From Herminiimonas fonticola (GTDB lineage: Bacteria; Pseudomonadota; Gammaproteobacteria; Burkholderiales; Burkholderiaceae_D): DNA of 64,000 bases. This document shows, piece by piece, positions 1 to 7,809 of this stretch; the first letter of the stretch is position 1; the number at the start of each line of letters is the position of its first letter. A program made the position numbers and the translations under genes. The notes under the pieces were generated by a model. It made no database searches. It had not been told where the DNA came from and saw nothing but the letters and a program-made list of their open reading frames with translations. The DNA is taken from the NCBI RefSeq assembly GCF_003293745.1, contig NZ_PTLZ01000002.1:248001-312000 (forward strand), read 5' to 3'.

Positions 1-738
1 GATAGTATCGACTTTCAGATCGAACAGCGTGACCGCCAGGGTTGCGAGGATCAAGACCAGGATCGTGCCGGGTATGGCGCGCATGATGGCTGACAGGCGA
101 TTGGATTTTTGGCTGGCTTGCCATTCAGGCAGATCCACTTTCTTTTTCCAGATCAATGGCCAGGCAAAAATCAGAATCAATGAAAGGATCGCAATCGCCA
201 CGCTGATCGGATTGAAGGTGTCGATATGCGTCGTCAGTACCTGCAGTTGCGCAAAAAAATCGGCAGGCATCTTGTCTATCCGCAAGCCGAAAAAATCCTT
301 CATCTGCGACAAGGCGATCAAAACGGCAATCCCGTTCGTGAAGCCGATCACAATAGGCACCGGGATATAACGTATTAGAGAACCGAGGCGGAACAAGCCC
401 ATGGCGCACAGCATCATGCCGGCGAAGATGGTGGCAATTAAAAGGTTGGCGACACCGTAGGTTTCGACTATGCCGTAAATGATGACGATGAAGGCGCCGG
501 CCGGGCCGCCGATTTGCACGCGCGAACCACCGAATGCAGAGATCAGAAATCCCGCAATAATTGCGGTAAAAATACCCGCTTCGGGTTTGACACCGCTTGC
601 GATCGCAAATGCCATCGCAAGGGGAAGAGCAACGATACCGACAGTCAAACCTGCGCTCAGATCTCGGAAGAACAAACCAGCATCGTAATCGCGCAAGGAA
701 TCGAACAGGCGCGGGTGGAACGAGAATTGGAACTTCAT
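1..738 (-). CDS. SulP-family anion transporter (5' part, runs off window)
   Basis: Read on the minus strand from an ATG at 738, the frame stays open to the window edge (246 codons) with no stop, so the C-terminal part lies outside. The N-terminus is cytoplasmic and amphipathic, followed by closely spaced hydrophobic segments including LSAGLTVGIVALPLAMAFAI and a GGSRVQIGGPAGAF stretch. These match the first transmembrane helices and the 'TSRQLAVGPVA'-like loop of SulP/SLC26 inner-membrane carriers, which move sulfate, bicarbonate or dicarboxylates. The substrate cannot be told, and whether a C-terminal STAS domain exists is not visible. It is divergent from nothing nearby; the next gene is on the same strand 240 bases upstream. 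Confidence 0.85.
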   Translation of the reverse strand, partial: MKFQFSFHPRLFDSLRDYDAGLFFRDLSAGLTVGIVALPLAMAFAIASGVKPEAGIFTAIIAGFLISAFGGSRVQIGGPAGAFIVIIYGIVETYGVANLLIATIFAGMMLCAMGLFRLGSLIRYIPVPIVIGFTNGIAVLIALSQMKDFFGLRIDKMPADFFAQLQVLTTHIDTFNPISVAIAILSLILIFAWPLIWKKKVDLPEWQASQKSNRLSAIMRAIPGTILVLILATLAVTLFDLKVDTI

Positions 739-977
739 TAGTCTGTACCTTCACGATCACTATGATTGCCGGATGCAGCGATTGCTACGAGTGGGTTTGC
801 ATGGAGACGATGTTAGCAGCAGCTTTTGTGCCAGACAATGGCGTGCGTGAAGTCAGTATTCAAGACCGCGTCGAACTTGCGTCCAACAGCAAGCATCTGC
901 ATTCCTCGCTGCACTTTCTTCCAAGAGATGAAGAGAGTTCGCAAAGGAAATGCAGATGCCAATACCAGCTCTGGTGA

Positions 978-1769
978 TCAAGCCTGATAACGTTTTGCCG
1001 CGTGTTCCTGCGCGAGATTAGGCAACATTGCCTGGCGTGCAGTGTTGAATGTTTCCCATTGCGCAGCATCTGGCAGTGGCGGAATCGTGATGACTTCAGC
1101 ACGGTCAAAGCCGACCAATGCCGCATCGACCAATTCGCCAACTTCCATTACGCCGTTGATCTCATTGACGTCACGTCCCGAGCGTTCCCAGATTTCTGTT
1201 CTTGTCGCTGCCGGCAATACCGCTTGAACATACACGCCGCGTGCACCGAGTTCTACGTGCAGTGCTTGCGAGTAGTGCAATACATAAGCCTTGGTTGCAC
1301 CGTACATGCCAAGTTGCAGTTCGGGGGCAAGTGCGACTACTGAAGCGATGTTCACAATCGCGCCTTGTCCCTGTGCCAGATAACGGGGAATGACCGCTGC
1401 GCTCAAGCGTGTCAGTGCGGTGATGTTCAATGCGATCAGATTTTCCTGCGCATCGGCGGTTGAAGTTTCAAAACCGCCATGTGCTGCTGCGCCAGCGTTA
1501 TTCAGCAAGATACCGATGTCTTTGTCATCGCGCAGGCGGGTTTCAACTTTTGCCAGATCGGCGGATTTGGTCAGGTCGGCGACGATGATGTCGACGGTCA
1601 CACCGGTTTCCTTGCGCAGGCGTGCTGCGACTTCTTCCAGTCGTGCGCCGTTGCGGGCGACGAGTATCAGGTTGTGGCCGCGTTTGGCGAAACGGTCGGC
1701 GTAGGTTGCGCCTATACCGGTGGAGGCGCCGGTGATCAAGACGGTGGTGATTTTGGCTTCGATGCTCAT
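978..1769 (-). CDS. short-chain dehydrogenase/reductase (SDR)
   Basis: A 263-residue classical SDR, normal length for the family. It has the Rossmann motif TGASTGIG at about residues 14-21, NNAG near residue 90, a catalytic Ser in the IASVVA strand and the catalytic pair in YGATK. It should be a soluble NAD(P)H-dependent oxidoreductase, but the substrate is not identifiable. It is divergently transcribed from the TetR-type gene at 1928 across a 158-base gap with two inverted repeats. This is the usual arrangement of a TetR regulator controlling an adjacent enzyme, so repression by that regulator is a reasonable inference. Confidence 0.88.
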   Translation of the reverse strand: MSIEAKITTVLITGASTGIGATYADRFAKRGHNLILVARNGARLEEVAARLRKETGVTVDIIVADLTKSADLAKVETRLRDDKDIGILLNNAGAAAHGGFETSTADAQENLIALNITALTRLSAAVIPRYLAQGQGAIVNIASVVALAPELQLGMYGATKAYVLHYSQALHVELGARGVYVQAVLPAATRTEIWERSGRDVNEINGVMEVGELVDAALVGFDRAEVITIPPLPDAAQWETFNTARQAMLPNLAQEHAAKRYQA

Positions 1770-1803
1770 GCTTATTCCTTTAATAATTAAAACGAGTCGG
1801 GAT

Positions 1804-1867
1804 AGCAGTCAAAGGACTGCTTTATGGCATCAAGATTAATCATGATGTTCATAATGATTGCAATCAT
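1804..1867. promoter_or_regulatory. candidate TetR operators between SDR and tetR genes
   Basis: The divergent intergenic region has two inverted repeats. The first is a 7-base perfect repeat, AGCAGTC (1804-1810) and GACTGCT (1815-1821), with a 4-base centre. The second is a perfect 14-base palindrome, ATGATTGCAATCAT, at 1854-1867. Either could be the site of the adjacent TetR-family repressor; the palindrome sits closer to tetR. Function is inferred only from symmetry and location. Confidence 0.45.
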
Positions 1868-1927
1868 GATGACTGTCATGTAAAGTGTCAAGCATTAATT
1901 TGTGATTATTTTCAGCTAAGGAAAAAG

Positions 1928-2497
1928 ATGAAAATCAGCAAAGAGCAGGTCGCAGAAAACCGGAAATTGATTCTGGATGCGGCGGCGCGCATGTTTCGCG
2001 AGCGCGGGTTTGAAGGCGTGACTGTGGCGGAAGTGATGAAAGCCGCAGGTCTGACGCACGGCGCGTTCTACGGACATTTCACATCCAAGGATGATTTGCT
2101 GGCGCAAGCTTTTGCGCATACGCTGGCGCCGTATTCCGATCCGGATGCGCCGGCGATCGACTTCGCAGCGTTTGGGGATGCTTATTTAAGCAATCAGCAT
2201 AGAGACAATCCTGGTGTCGGATGTCTGTTCTCGACCTTGGCGCAGGAGGCTACGCGCGCATCGGATGCGGCGCGCGCAACGATGACGGAAAGTGCATGTC
2301 GCCAGATTGAAAACTTCAGTCGTTCAATGACGGGCGAAACAGAGGTGGAGCGACGTCAGGCAGCGGTTGGAAATTGGGCTGCAATGATAGGTGCAGTCAC
2401 GCTGTCGCGCGTGTTGAACGATCCGGTCTTGTCGGATCAGGTATTGGCGGATGTAAAAGCGTGGCTGTATCGCTCTAATGCCATTGAAAAACAATAA
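1928..2497 (+). CDS. TetR/AcrR-family transcriptional regulator
   Basis: A 189-residue protein with a TetR N-terminal helix-turn-helix at about residues 10-60. It shows the typical pattern ILDAAARMFRERGFEGVTV, then GLTHGAFYGHFTSKDDLL. The C-terminal ligand domain resembles the TetR_C group that often partners with short-chain dehydrogenases. An AAGGAAAAAG ribosome-binding region precedes the ATG. It probably represses itself and the divergent SDR gene. The ligand is unknown. Confidence 0.9.
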   Translation: MKISKEQVAENRKLILDAAARMFRERGFEGVTVAEVMKAAGLTHGAFYGHFTSKDDLLAQAFAHTLAPYSDPDAPAIDFAAFGDAYLSNQHRDNPGVGCLFSTLAQEATRASDAARATMTESACRQIENFSRSMTGETEVERRQAAVGNWAAMIGAVTLSRVLNDPVLSDQVLADVKAWLYRSNAIEKQ

Positions 2498-2521
2498 GGC
2501 GAAAATAGAGCGCAATAAAAA

Positions 2522-2546
2522 ACGGGCCAATTGGCCCGTTTTTATT
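2522..2546. terminator. bidirectional intrinsic terminator
   Basis: Perfect inverted repeat ACGGGCC-AATT-GGCCCGT flanked by an A-run on the left and T-run on the right. It sits between the convergent tetR and metG genes and can end both transcripts. Confidence 0.85.
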
Positions 2547-2566
2547 TTCTGCTTTGTTTCTGTAGA

Positions 2567-4693
2567 TCAGCCGACGCGCATGCCTGGCTCTGCGCCTGGC
2601 CATGGATTCAGAATGTAAATGCCTGGGTTAGTTTTCTCGTCTGCGGCAGAGGCAGCCAGTACCATGCCTTCAGAGATACCGAACTTCATCTTGCGTGGCG
2701 CGAGGTTGGCGACCATCACAGTCAATTTTCCGATCAGATCTTCCGGTTTGTATGCCGATTTGATGCCGGAAAATACATTGCGCAAACGACCTTCGCCTGC
2801 ATCCAGTGTCAGACGCAGCAATTTATCCGAACCTTCCACGTGTTCGCAGTTGACGATTTTTGCAATGCGCAAATCGATCTTCGCGAAATCGTCGATCTTG
2901 ATTTCCGATGCGATTGCTTCGATGCCTGTTGCGCCATTGCCGTTCGAGGTCGCGCCAGGTACACCGACAGTCGCATCAACGACTGCAGGCATGTCGAACA
3001 AATCATCCAGCATCTTAGCTTCGACGCGGGTCATCAAGTGCGAATACGGATTGACCAGATGATTGTTCGGCAGTGGCGTACCTACGTGATGCCATTGCAG
3101 CGGTTCTATATTCAACAATGCTTCGACCTGTGTGGCCAGATTCGGCAATACCGGTTTCAGGTAGATGGTCAGGATGCGGAATGCTTCCAGCAAGCGGCTG
3201 CAGACTTCCTGCAGTGCAGCGCTGTTTTCCGGCTTCTTGGCGAGTTCCCACGGTTTGTTGGCATCGACATAGGCGTTGATGATGTCGGCTTGTTCCATGA
3301 TGGCGCGGAGGGCTTTGCCGTATTCGCGCTGGTCGTACAGCGATTGCAGCTCAGGTGCGATGTCGCGCAACTTGCTGATGAATGCATCGTCACTGGTCGC
3401 CCAGTCGGTGACGACACGGCCGTCGAAGCGTTTTGCGATAAAGCCGGCAGCGCGGCTGGCGATGTTCACATATTTGCCAACCAGATCGCTGTTGACGCGC
3501 GCGATGAAATCTTCCGGATTGAAGTCGATGTCTTCGTTACGTGCGCTGAGTTTATTTGCGAGGTAGTAACGCAACCATTCCGGGTTCATGCCGAGGCTCA
3601 AATATTTCAATGGATCGAGGCCGGTGCCACGGCTCTTGCTCATTTTTTCGCCGTTGTTGACAGTCAGGAAACCGTGCACGAATACCTTGTTCGGTGTTTT
3701 GCGGCCGCTGAATTTCAACATAGCAGGCCAGAACAGCGTGTGGAAATTGACGATGTCCTTGCCGATGAAATGGATTTGTTCCAGCGCAGGATCGGCTATG
3801 TAGGTGTCGAAGTTGTCGCCGCGTTTATCGAGCAAATTTTTCAGCGACGCCAGATAGCCGACCGGAGCATCCAGCCATACGTAAAAATATTTACCTGGCG
3901 AATCCGGAATCTCGATACCGAAGTAAGGCGCATCGCGTGAGATATCCCAATCGCTCAAGCCTTCGCTGGTGCTGCCGTCGATATTGTCACGTATCGAAAA
4001 CCATTCCTTCACCTTGTTCGCGACTTCCGACTGCAGATGTGGTTTGCCGTCGGTGTCGTTACCTTGTATCCATTGCTCAAGAAATTCCACGCAACGCGGA
4101 TCGGACAGCGTAAAGAAGAAATGCTCGGAGTTCTTCAACACCGGTGTCGCGCCAGTCAGCGTCGAATACGGATTGATCAAATCGGTAGGTACATAGACCG
4201 CGCCGCAAACTTCGCAATTGTCGCCGTATTGATCTTTCGCACCGCATTTAGGGCATTGGCCCTTGATGTAGCGATCCGGCAGGAACATGCTTTTTTCCGG
4301 ATCGAAGAATTGTTCGACGGTCTTGGTCGCGATCAATCCGGATTTTTTCAAGTCCAGATAAATCTGTTGTGCGAGCTTGTGATTTTCCGGGCTGTCGGTC
4401 GAGCTCCAGTTGTCGAAGGCAATATGAAAACCATCCAGATATTGCTTGCGACCAGCGGCGATGTTGGCGACAAACTGCTGAGGCGTCAGGCCGGCTTTTT
4501 CCGCCGCGATCATGATAGGTGCACCGTGCGCGTCGTCGGCACCGACGAAATTCACCTCACTGCCTTGCATGCGCTGGAACCGCACCCAGATGTCGGCCTG
4601 GATGTATTCCATGATGTGGCCGATATGGAAGGCGCCGTTGGCGTAAGGGAGGGCGGTCGTGACGAAAAGTTTGCGCGGCAAGGGATTGCTCAT
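2567..4693 (-). CDS. metG: methionyl-tRNA synthetase
   Basis: A 708-residue class I aminoacyl-tRNA synthetase charging tRNA-Met. It has the HIGH signature in [13 protein letters not shown] near residue 20, a zinc knuckle with four cysteines (CPKC...CEVC) near residues 145-160, and KMSKS in EKMSKSRGT. An anticodon-binding helical domain follows, then a C-terminal OB-fold tRNA-binding domain ([20 protein letters not shown] onward) that makes it the long, dimeric type. It shares an intergenic region with the divergent gltX. Full length and intact. Confidence 0.98.
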   Translation of the reverse strand: MSNPLPRKLFVTTALPYANGAFHIGHIMEYIQADIWVRFQRMQGSEVNFVGADDAHGAPIMIAAEKAGLTPQQFVANIAAGRKQYLDGFHIAFDNWSSTDSPENHKLAQQIYLDLKKSGLIATKTVEQFFDPEKSMFLPDRYIKGQCPKCGAKDQYGDNCEVCGAVYVPTDLINPYSTLTGATPVLKNSEHFFFTLSDPRCVEFLEQWIQGNDTDGKPHLQSEVANKVKEWFSIRDNIDGSTSEGLSDWDISRDAPYFGIEIPDSPGKYFYVWLDAPVGYLASLKNLLDKRGDNFDTYIADPALEQIHFIGKDIVNFHTLFWPAMLKFSGRKTPNKVFVHGFLTVNNGEKMSKSRGTGLDPLKYLSLGMNPEWLRYYLANKLSARNEDIDFNPEDFIARVNSDLVGKYVNIASRAAGFIAKRFDGRVVTDWATSDDAFISKLRDIAPELQSLYDQREYGKALRAIMEQADIINAYVDANKPWELAKKPENSAALQEVCSRLLEAFRILTIYLKPVLPNLATQVEALLNIEPLQWHHVGTPLPNNHLVNPYSHLMTRVEAKMLDDLFDMPAVVDATVGVPGATSNGNGATGIEAIASEIKIDDFAKIDLRIAKIVNCEHVEGSDKLLRLTLDAGEGRLRNVFSGIKSAYKPEDLIGKLTVMVANLAPRKMKFGISEGMVLAASAADEKTNPGIYILNPWPGAEPGMRVG

Positions 4694-4783
4694 AAGATGA
4701 TGCTTGATGAATAAGGTAAGAAAGGCGTAATTTTAGCAGTGCCGCGCGGGTTGTCGCAGCCTCACGTTATATATAGCCATTAA

Positions 4784-4802
4784 ATGACTGTATATGAGTC
4801 AT
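4784..4802. promoter_or_regulatory. inverted repeat between metG and gltX
   Basis: ATGACT-N7-AGTCAT (4784-4789 and 4797-4802) lies in the AT-rich 248-base divergent region of metG and gltX. It is a possible protein-binding site; no known consensus was recognised. Confidence 0.25.
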
Positions 4803-4906
4803 ATTGCTAAGCCACCTTGCCCTTATCTGTTTGAAGCAGATCGGATATTGCAGTCGGGGCTGGTCCATCCGCATGGTGACGCGGTAAAATGGCGTTTTTT
4901 TACAGG

Positions 4907-4934
4907 ACGGCTTTGGCAATCCAAGGCCGTTTTT
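4907..4934 (+). promoter_or_regulatory. terminator-like hairpin in gltX leader (possible attenuator)
   Basis: ACGGCTTTGG-CAAT-CCAAGGCCGT forms a 10-base-pair stem (one G-U) followed directly by TTTTT, which is intrinsic terminator architecture. It ends only about 8 bases before the gltX ATG, in the same orientation. A TAAAAT box at 4885-4890 could be the -10 element, placing the hairpin in the untranslated leader. No ordinary Shine-Dalgarno sequence lies between the U-tract and the start codon. Confidence 0.45.
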
Positions 4935-4941
4935 ATTTGCC

Positions 4942-6333
4942 ATGACAGTCCGCACCCGTTTTGCTCCCAGCCCTACCGGCTATCTCCACGTTGGTGGTGC
5001 GCGTACCGCGCTTTTTTCGTGGGCGTACGCACGCCACTTCGGCGGCACCTTCGTGCTGCGGATTGAAGACACCGATCTCGAACGTTCCACACCTGAAGCC
5101 GTGCAGGCGATCATCGAAGGAATGGAATGGCTGGGCTTGCATCACGACGAAGGTCCGTTCTATCAAATGCAGCGCATGGACCGTTATCGCGAAGTCATTG
5201 CACAGATGCTGGCTGCGGGTACCGCTTATCACTGTTACTCATCGCCGGAAGAAGTCGAAGCAATGCGCGAGCGTCAACGTGCTGCAGGAGAAAAGCCGCG
5301 TTACGACGGTACCTGGCGTCCGGAAGAAGGCAAAGCCTTGCCGCCGATTCCTGCCGATCGCAAACCTGTCGTGCGCTTCCGCAATCCGACTGAAGGCGAT
5401 GTGACTTGGCTCGACGTCGTCAAAGGCTCGATCACGATTTCGAATCGTGAGCTGGACGATCTGGTAATTGCGCGTCCTGATGGCACACCTACGTATAACT
5501 TTTGCGTGGCAGTGGATGATTCCGACATGAAGATCACGCATGTGATCCGTGGCGATGATCACGTCAACAACACGCCGCGCCAAATCAATATCCTGCAGGC
5601 GATCGGTGCGCCTTTGCCGCTATATGGACATCTGCCGATGATTCTCGGTGCCGATGGCGAAAAATTATCCAAGCGTCACGGCGCAGTCAGCGTGATGGAT
5701 TATCCGGCGCAAGGTTATTTGCCGGAAGCGATGCTGAACTATCTGGCGCGCCTCGGCTGGAGCCATGGCGATGATGAAGTGTTTTCGATGGAACAGTTCA
5801 CGCAATGGTTTGATCTCGATCACCTGACTAAATCGCCTGCGCAATTCAATCCGGAAAAACTCGACTGGTTGAATAACCATTACATCAAGCAAGCGGACAA
5901 TACACGCCTCGCTGGCCTGGTGCGCCCAATGATGGAAAGTCACGGTGCTCAATTTGCTAATGCACCTGATCTGGCCTCCGTCATTGCATTGATGAAGGAC
6001 CGCATCAATACATTGAATGAGCTGGCCGTTGCGGCCATGCTGTTCTATCGCCAGCCTGCGCCGGATGCAGCATTGCTGACGCAGCACCTGACGGATGCAA
6101 TCAAGCCAGCGCTTGCGCAATATGCAGAACAATTGAAAACAGTAGCGTGGACCAAAGAAGCATTGTCTGCTGCGCTGAAAGAAGTACTCGTTGCGCATAA
6201 AATAAAAATGCCGCAATTGGCTATGCCTTTGCGTTTAATCATCACGGGCCAATTGCAAACACCATCGATCGATGCAGTGGTCGAATTGTTTGGTCGCGAA
6301 GTAGTTTTGGCACGTATCACTAACTATCTTTAA
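4942..6333 (+). CDS. gltX: glutamyl-tRNA synthetase
   Basis: A 463-residue class I synthetase charging tRNA-Glu. It has the HIGH-equivalent motif [19 protein letters not shown] at residues 7-25, and the KMSKS-equivalent motif [15 protein letters not shown] near residue 240. The C-terminal anticodon-binding domain is complete. In betaproteobacteria this enzyme may be discriminating or non-discriminating, which cannot be decided here. The gene lies directly upstream of the tRNA-Ala/tRNA-Glu genes, so the enzyme and its substrate tRNAs are neighbours. A terminator-like hairpin precedes its start codon. Confidence 0.98.
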   Translation: MTVRTRFAPSPTGYLHVGGARTALFSWAYARHFGGTFVLRIEDTDLERSTPEAVQAIIEGMEWLGLHHDEGPFYQMQRMDRYREVIAQMLAAGTAYHCYSSPEEVEAMRERQRAAGEKPRYDGTWRPEEGKALPPIPADRKPVVRFRNPTEGDVTWLDVVKGSITISNRELDDLVIARPDGTPTYNFCVAVDDSDMKITHVIRGDDHVNNTPRQINILQAIGAPLPLYGHLPMILGADGEKLSKRHGAVSVMDYPAQGYLPEAMLNYLARLGWSHGDDEVFSMEQFTQWFDLDHLTKSPAQFNPEKLDWLNNHYIKQADNTRLAGLVRPMMESHGAQFANAPDLASVIALMKDRINTLNELAVAAMLFYRQPAPDAALLTQHLTDAIKPALAQYAEQLKTVAWTKEALSAALKEVLVAHKIKMPQLAMPLRLIITGQLQTPSIDAVVELFGREVVLARITNYL

Positions 6334-6351
6334 AAAGATTCAAAAGAGTGA

Positions 6352-6381
6352 TTTACACAGTGAGAAAACCTTTGCTATAAT
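6352..6381 (+). promoter_or_regulatory. sigma70 promoter of the tRNA-Ala/tRNA-Glu genes
   Basis: TTTACA (6352-6357), an 18-base spacer and a perfect TATAAT (6376-6381) lie 17 bases before tRNA-Ala, immediately after gltX. Confidence 0.7.
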
Positions 6382-6398
6382 CTCGCTTCTGCGCAAGA

Positions 6399-6474
<76 letters not shown>

Positions 6475-6523
6475 GCAAAGCGCAGAGTAGTTAGTAGTAC
6501 AAGGTCAGTATGGACAGGTTTCT

Positions 6524-6599
6524 GTCCCCATCGTCTAGAGGCCTAGGACATCACCCTTTCACGGTGAGTACAGGGGTTCGAATCCCCTTGGGGACGCCA
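6524..6599 (+). tRNA. tRNA-Glu (TTC), copy 1
   Basis: 76 nt, acceptor GTCCCCA/TGGGGAC. The anticodon stem TCACC/GGTGA encloses the loop CTTTCAC, giving anticodon TTC. CCA is encoded. Identical to the copy at 6744. Confidence 0.97.
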
Positions 6600-6618
6600 A
6601 ATTCCAGATTCGTCTGGT

Positions 6619-6650
6619 AAAAAAAAGCTCTGATTGCTCAGAGCTTTTTT
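6619..6650 (+). terminator. terminator after tRNA-Glu copy 1
   Basis: AAAAAAGCTCTGA-TTGC-TCAGAGCTTTTTT, a perfect stem with a T-run. Confidence 0.88.
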
Positions 6651-6743
6651 CATTCAAGGTTAGGACGCAAAGAATCAGTGCTTAAGCCCTCGCTTATCAC
6701 CGCTGCCGAATTTGCAAAAGGTCAGTATCAAGGACAGATTTTT

Positions 6744-6819
6744 GTCCCCATCGTCTAGAGGCCTAGGACATCACCCTTTCACGGTGAGTACAGGGGTTCG
6801 AATCCCCTTGGGGACGCCA
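6744..6819 (+). tRNA. tRNA-Glu (TTC), copy 2
   Basis: 76 nt, sequence-identical to the tRNA-Glu at 6524-6599, anticodon TTC, CCA encoded. Confidence 0.97.
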
Positions 6820-6841
6820 AATTCCAGATTCGTCTGGTACG

Positions 6842-6871
6842 AAAAAAGCTCTGAATAATCAGAGCTTTTTT
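6842..6871 (+). terminator. terminator after tRNA-Glu copy 2
   Basis: AAAAAAGCTCTGA-ATAA-TCAGAGCTTTTTT, a perfect stem with a T-run. Confidence 0.88.
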
Positions 6872-6872
6872 C

Positions 6873-7276
6873 GTTTATGGCTGTTGTGCAGTTCATATCT
6901 GGTTACTACCCAAACGCTCGCAAGCATGTTGAGCCTCAGCTTCAGATAATTACTTTCAACGCAGACGGTGCAATTGCTCGTTAGCGTCTTCTCTTGTCTT
7001 TACTCCCGCATTACTTCTGACGTTCACAATGATTGCTGCAAACTTGCAGTGTCGTTTTCCGCAGCGGCTTTTTGTAATCGGCTCATCATTCTCGCTGCAG
7101 CGAAAATGCTTTGCTGCGATGTCATTGTTGCATGCTCTGGTGCGGCGACTAGGCCGCGCGAGATAACAGTCTGATATCACTTGGATATCCCGCGCGCAAA
7201 ATTCTTCTGAATCCGACGGTTCTTAACGTTTTCTTAGCACTACGAAATAAAAACGCTGTTAAATTAGCTGCCTAGA
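6873..7276. other. gene-free region before the efflux operon
   Basis: About 400 bases with no convincing gene. The short open frames on either strand here overlap one another, have no ribosome-binding sites and resemble no protein. The 3' end presumably holds the promoter of the MarR gene. Confidence 0.6.
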
Positions 7277-7301
7277 CAGTTATTGACTTATCAGTTATTG
7301 A
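7277..7301 (+). promoter_or_regulatory. direct repeat upstream of marR-type gene (candidate operator)
   Basis: CAGTTATTGA occurs twice (7277-7286 and 7292-7301) separated by CTTAT, a 15-base period. It lies 13 bases upstream of the start codon. The second copy is also symmetric (TCA-GTTAT-TGA). This is a plausible autoregulatory site for the MarR protein. Confidence 0.45.
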
Positions 7302-7314
7302 TTGAGGCATATAT

Positions 7315-7809
7315 ATGAACAAGCTTGAAAAAATCTTCCCATCCGGTTCTTGGTGCGTAGAGGAAAGCGTTGGTTATCTCTTGGCGCGTGCCCGTACCAA
7401 GCTGGCGAAAGCGGTCGATGTCGATTTGGCTCAGCACGACATCACGCACGCACAAGGCAGCATGTTGCTGATGTTGAACTCAGGGAATTACTCGACAGCC
7501 GCGGAGTTGTCGCGCGAGTTGTACATCGATTCGGCATCCATCACTCGCATGGTCGATAGATTGGAAAAACGCGGCCTGATTCAACGCATGCCGCGTGGTG
7601 ATGACAGGCGCGTGATCAATCTGCGTTTGACGGAAGTAGGTGTCGAGCTTGCGGACAAACTGCCAGATTTATATGTGGGCGTGCTCAATGAAAACTTTGC
7701 CGAGTTCAGCGGTGAGGAAGTGAATACGCTCAGAATTTTGCTGCGCAAGTTGCTATACGGCGCGGCACCGGAAACCAGCGGCAAGGAAGCGAAAGACAGG
7801 AGCGAATGA
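7315..7809 (+). CDS. MarR-family regulator of the efflux operon
   Basis: 164 residues, with the winged helix-turn-helix centre at about residues 50-105 (SRELYIDSASITRMVDRLEK, then RMPRGDDRRVINLRLTEVG). The DxR wing motif (DDRR) typical of MarR/EmrR/MprA proteins is present. It is the first gene of a four-gene efflux operon; its stop codon overlaps the next start (ATGA). By analogy with EmrR it should repress the operon until bound by a phenolic or drug-like ligand. The ligand is not known. Confidence 0.9.
   Translation: MNKLEKIFPSGSWCVEESVGYLLARARTKLAKAVDVDLAQHDITHAQGSMLLMLNSGNYSTAAELSRELYIDSASITRMVDRLEKRGLIQRMPRGDDRRVINLRLTEVGVELADKLPDLYVGVLNENFAEFSGEEVNTLRILLRKLLYGAAPETSGKEAKDRSE

Larger units (their letters stand above)
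6501..6650 (+). repeat. tandem duplication, copy 1 (tRNA-Glu unit)
   Basis: A roughly 150-base unit starts with AAGGTCAGTAT. It contains a complete tRNA-Glu, a post-CCA hairpin CCAGA-TTCG-TCTGG (6604-6617) and a terminator. It recurs at 6718-6871 with few differences outside the tRNA. Confidence 0.85.
6718..6872 (+). repeat. tandem duplication, copy 2 (tRNA-Glu unit)
   Basis: Second copy of the 6501-6650 unit. The tRNA and the UUCG-loop hairpin (6824-6837) are conserved exactly. The terminator loop has changed from TTGC to ATAA and the upstream leader carries small substitutions and insertions. Confidence 0.85.

Noticed and set aside
125-760. 211-codon minus frame over the SulP gene
   Set aside because: Out-of-frame with the convincing SulP reading frame; Arg/Cys-rich shadow.
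2531-3940. 469-codon open frame antisense to metG
   Set aside because: It lies wholly inside metG on the other strand. Its translation is rich in Cys, Phe and Arg with no family motif, as expected of a codon-bias shadow.
4037-4714. 225-codon open frame antisense to the 5' part of metG
   Set aside because: Shadow of metG; no ribosome-binding site and no recognisable domain.
6956-7180. Overlapping short frames on both strands before marR
   Set aside because: They overlap each other, lack ribosome-binding sites and have no protein-like pattern.
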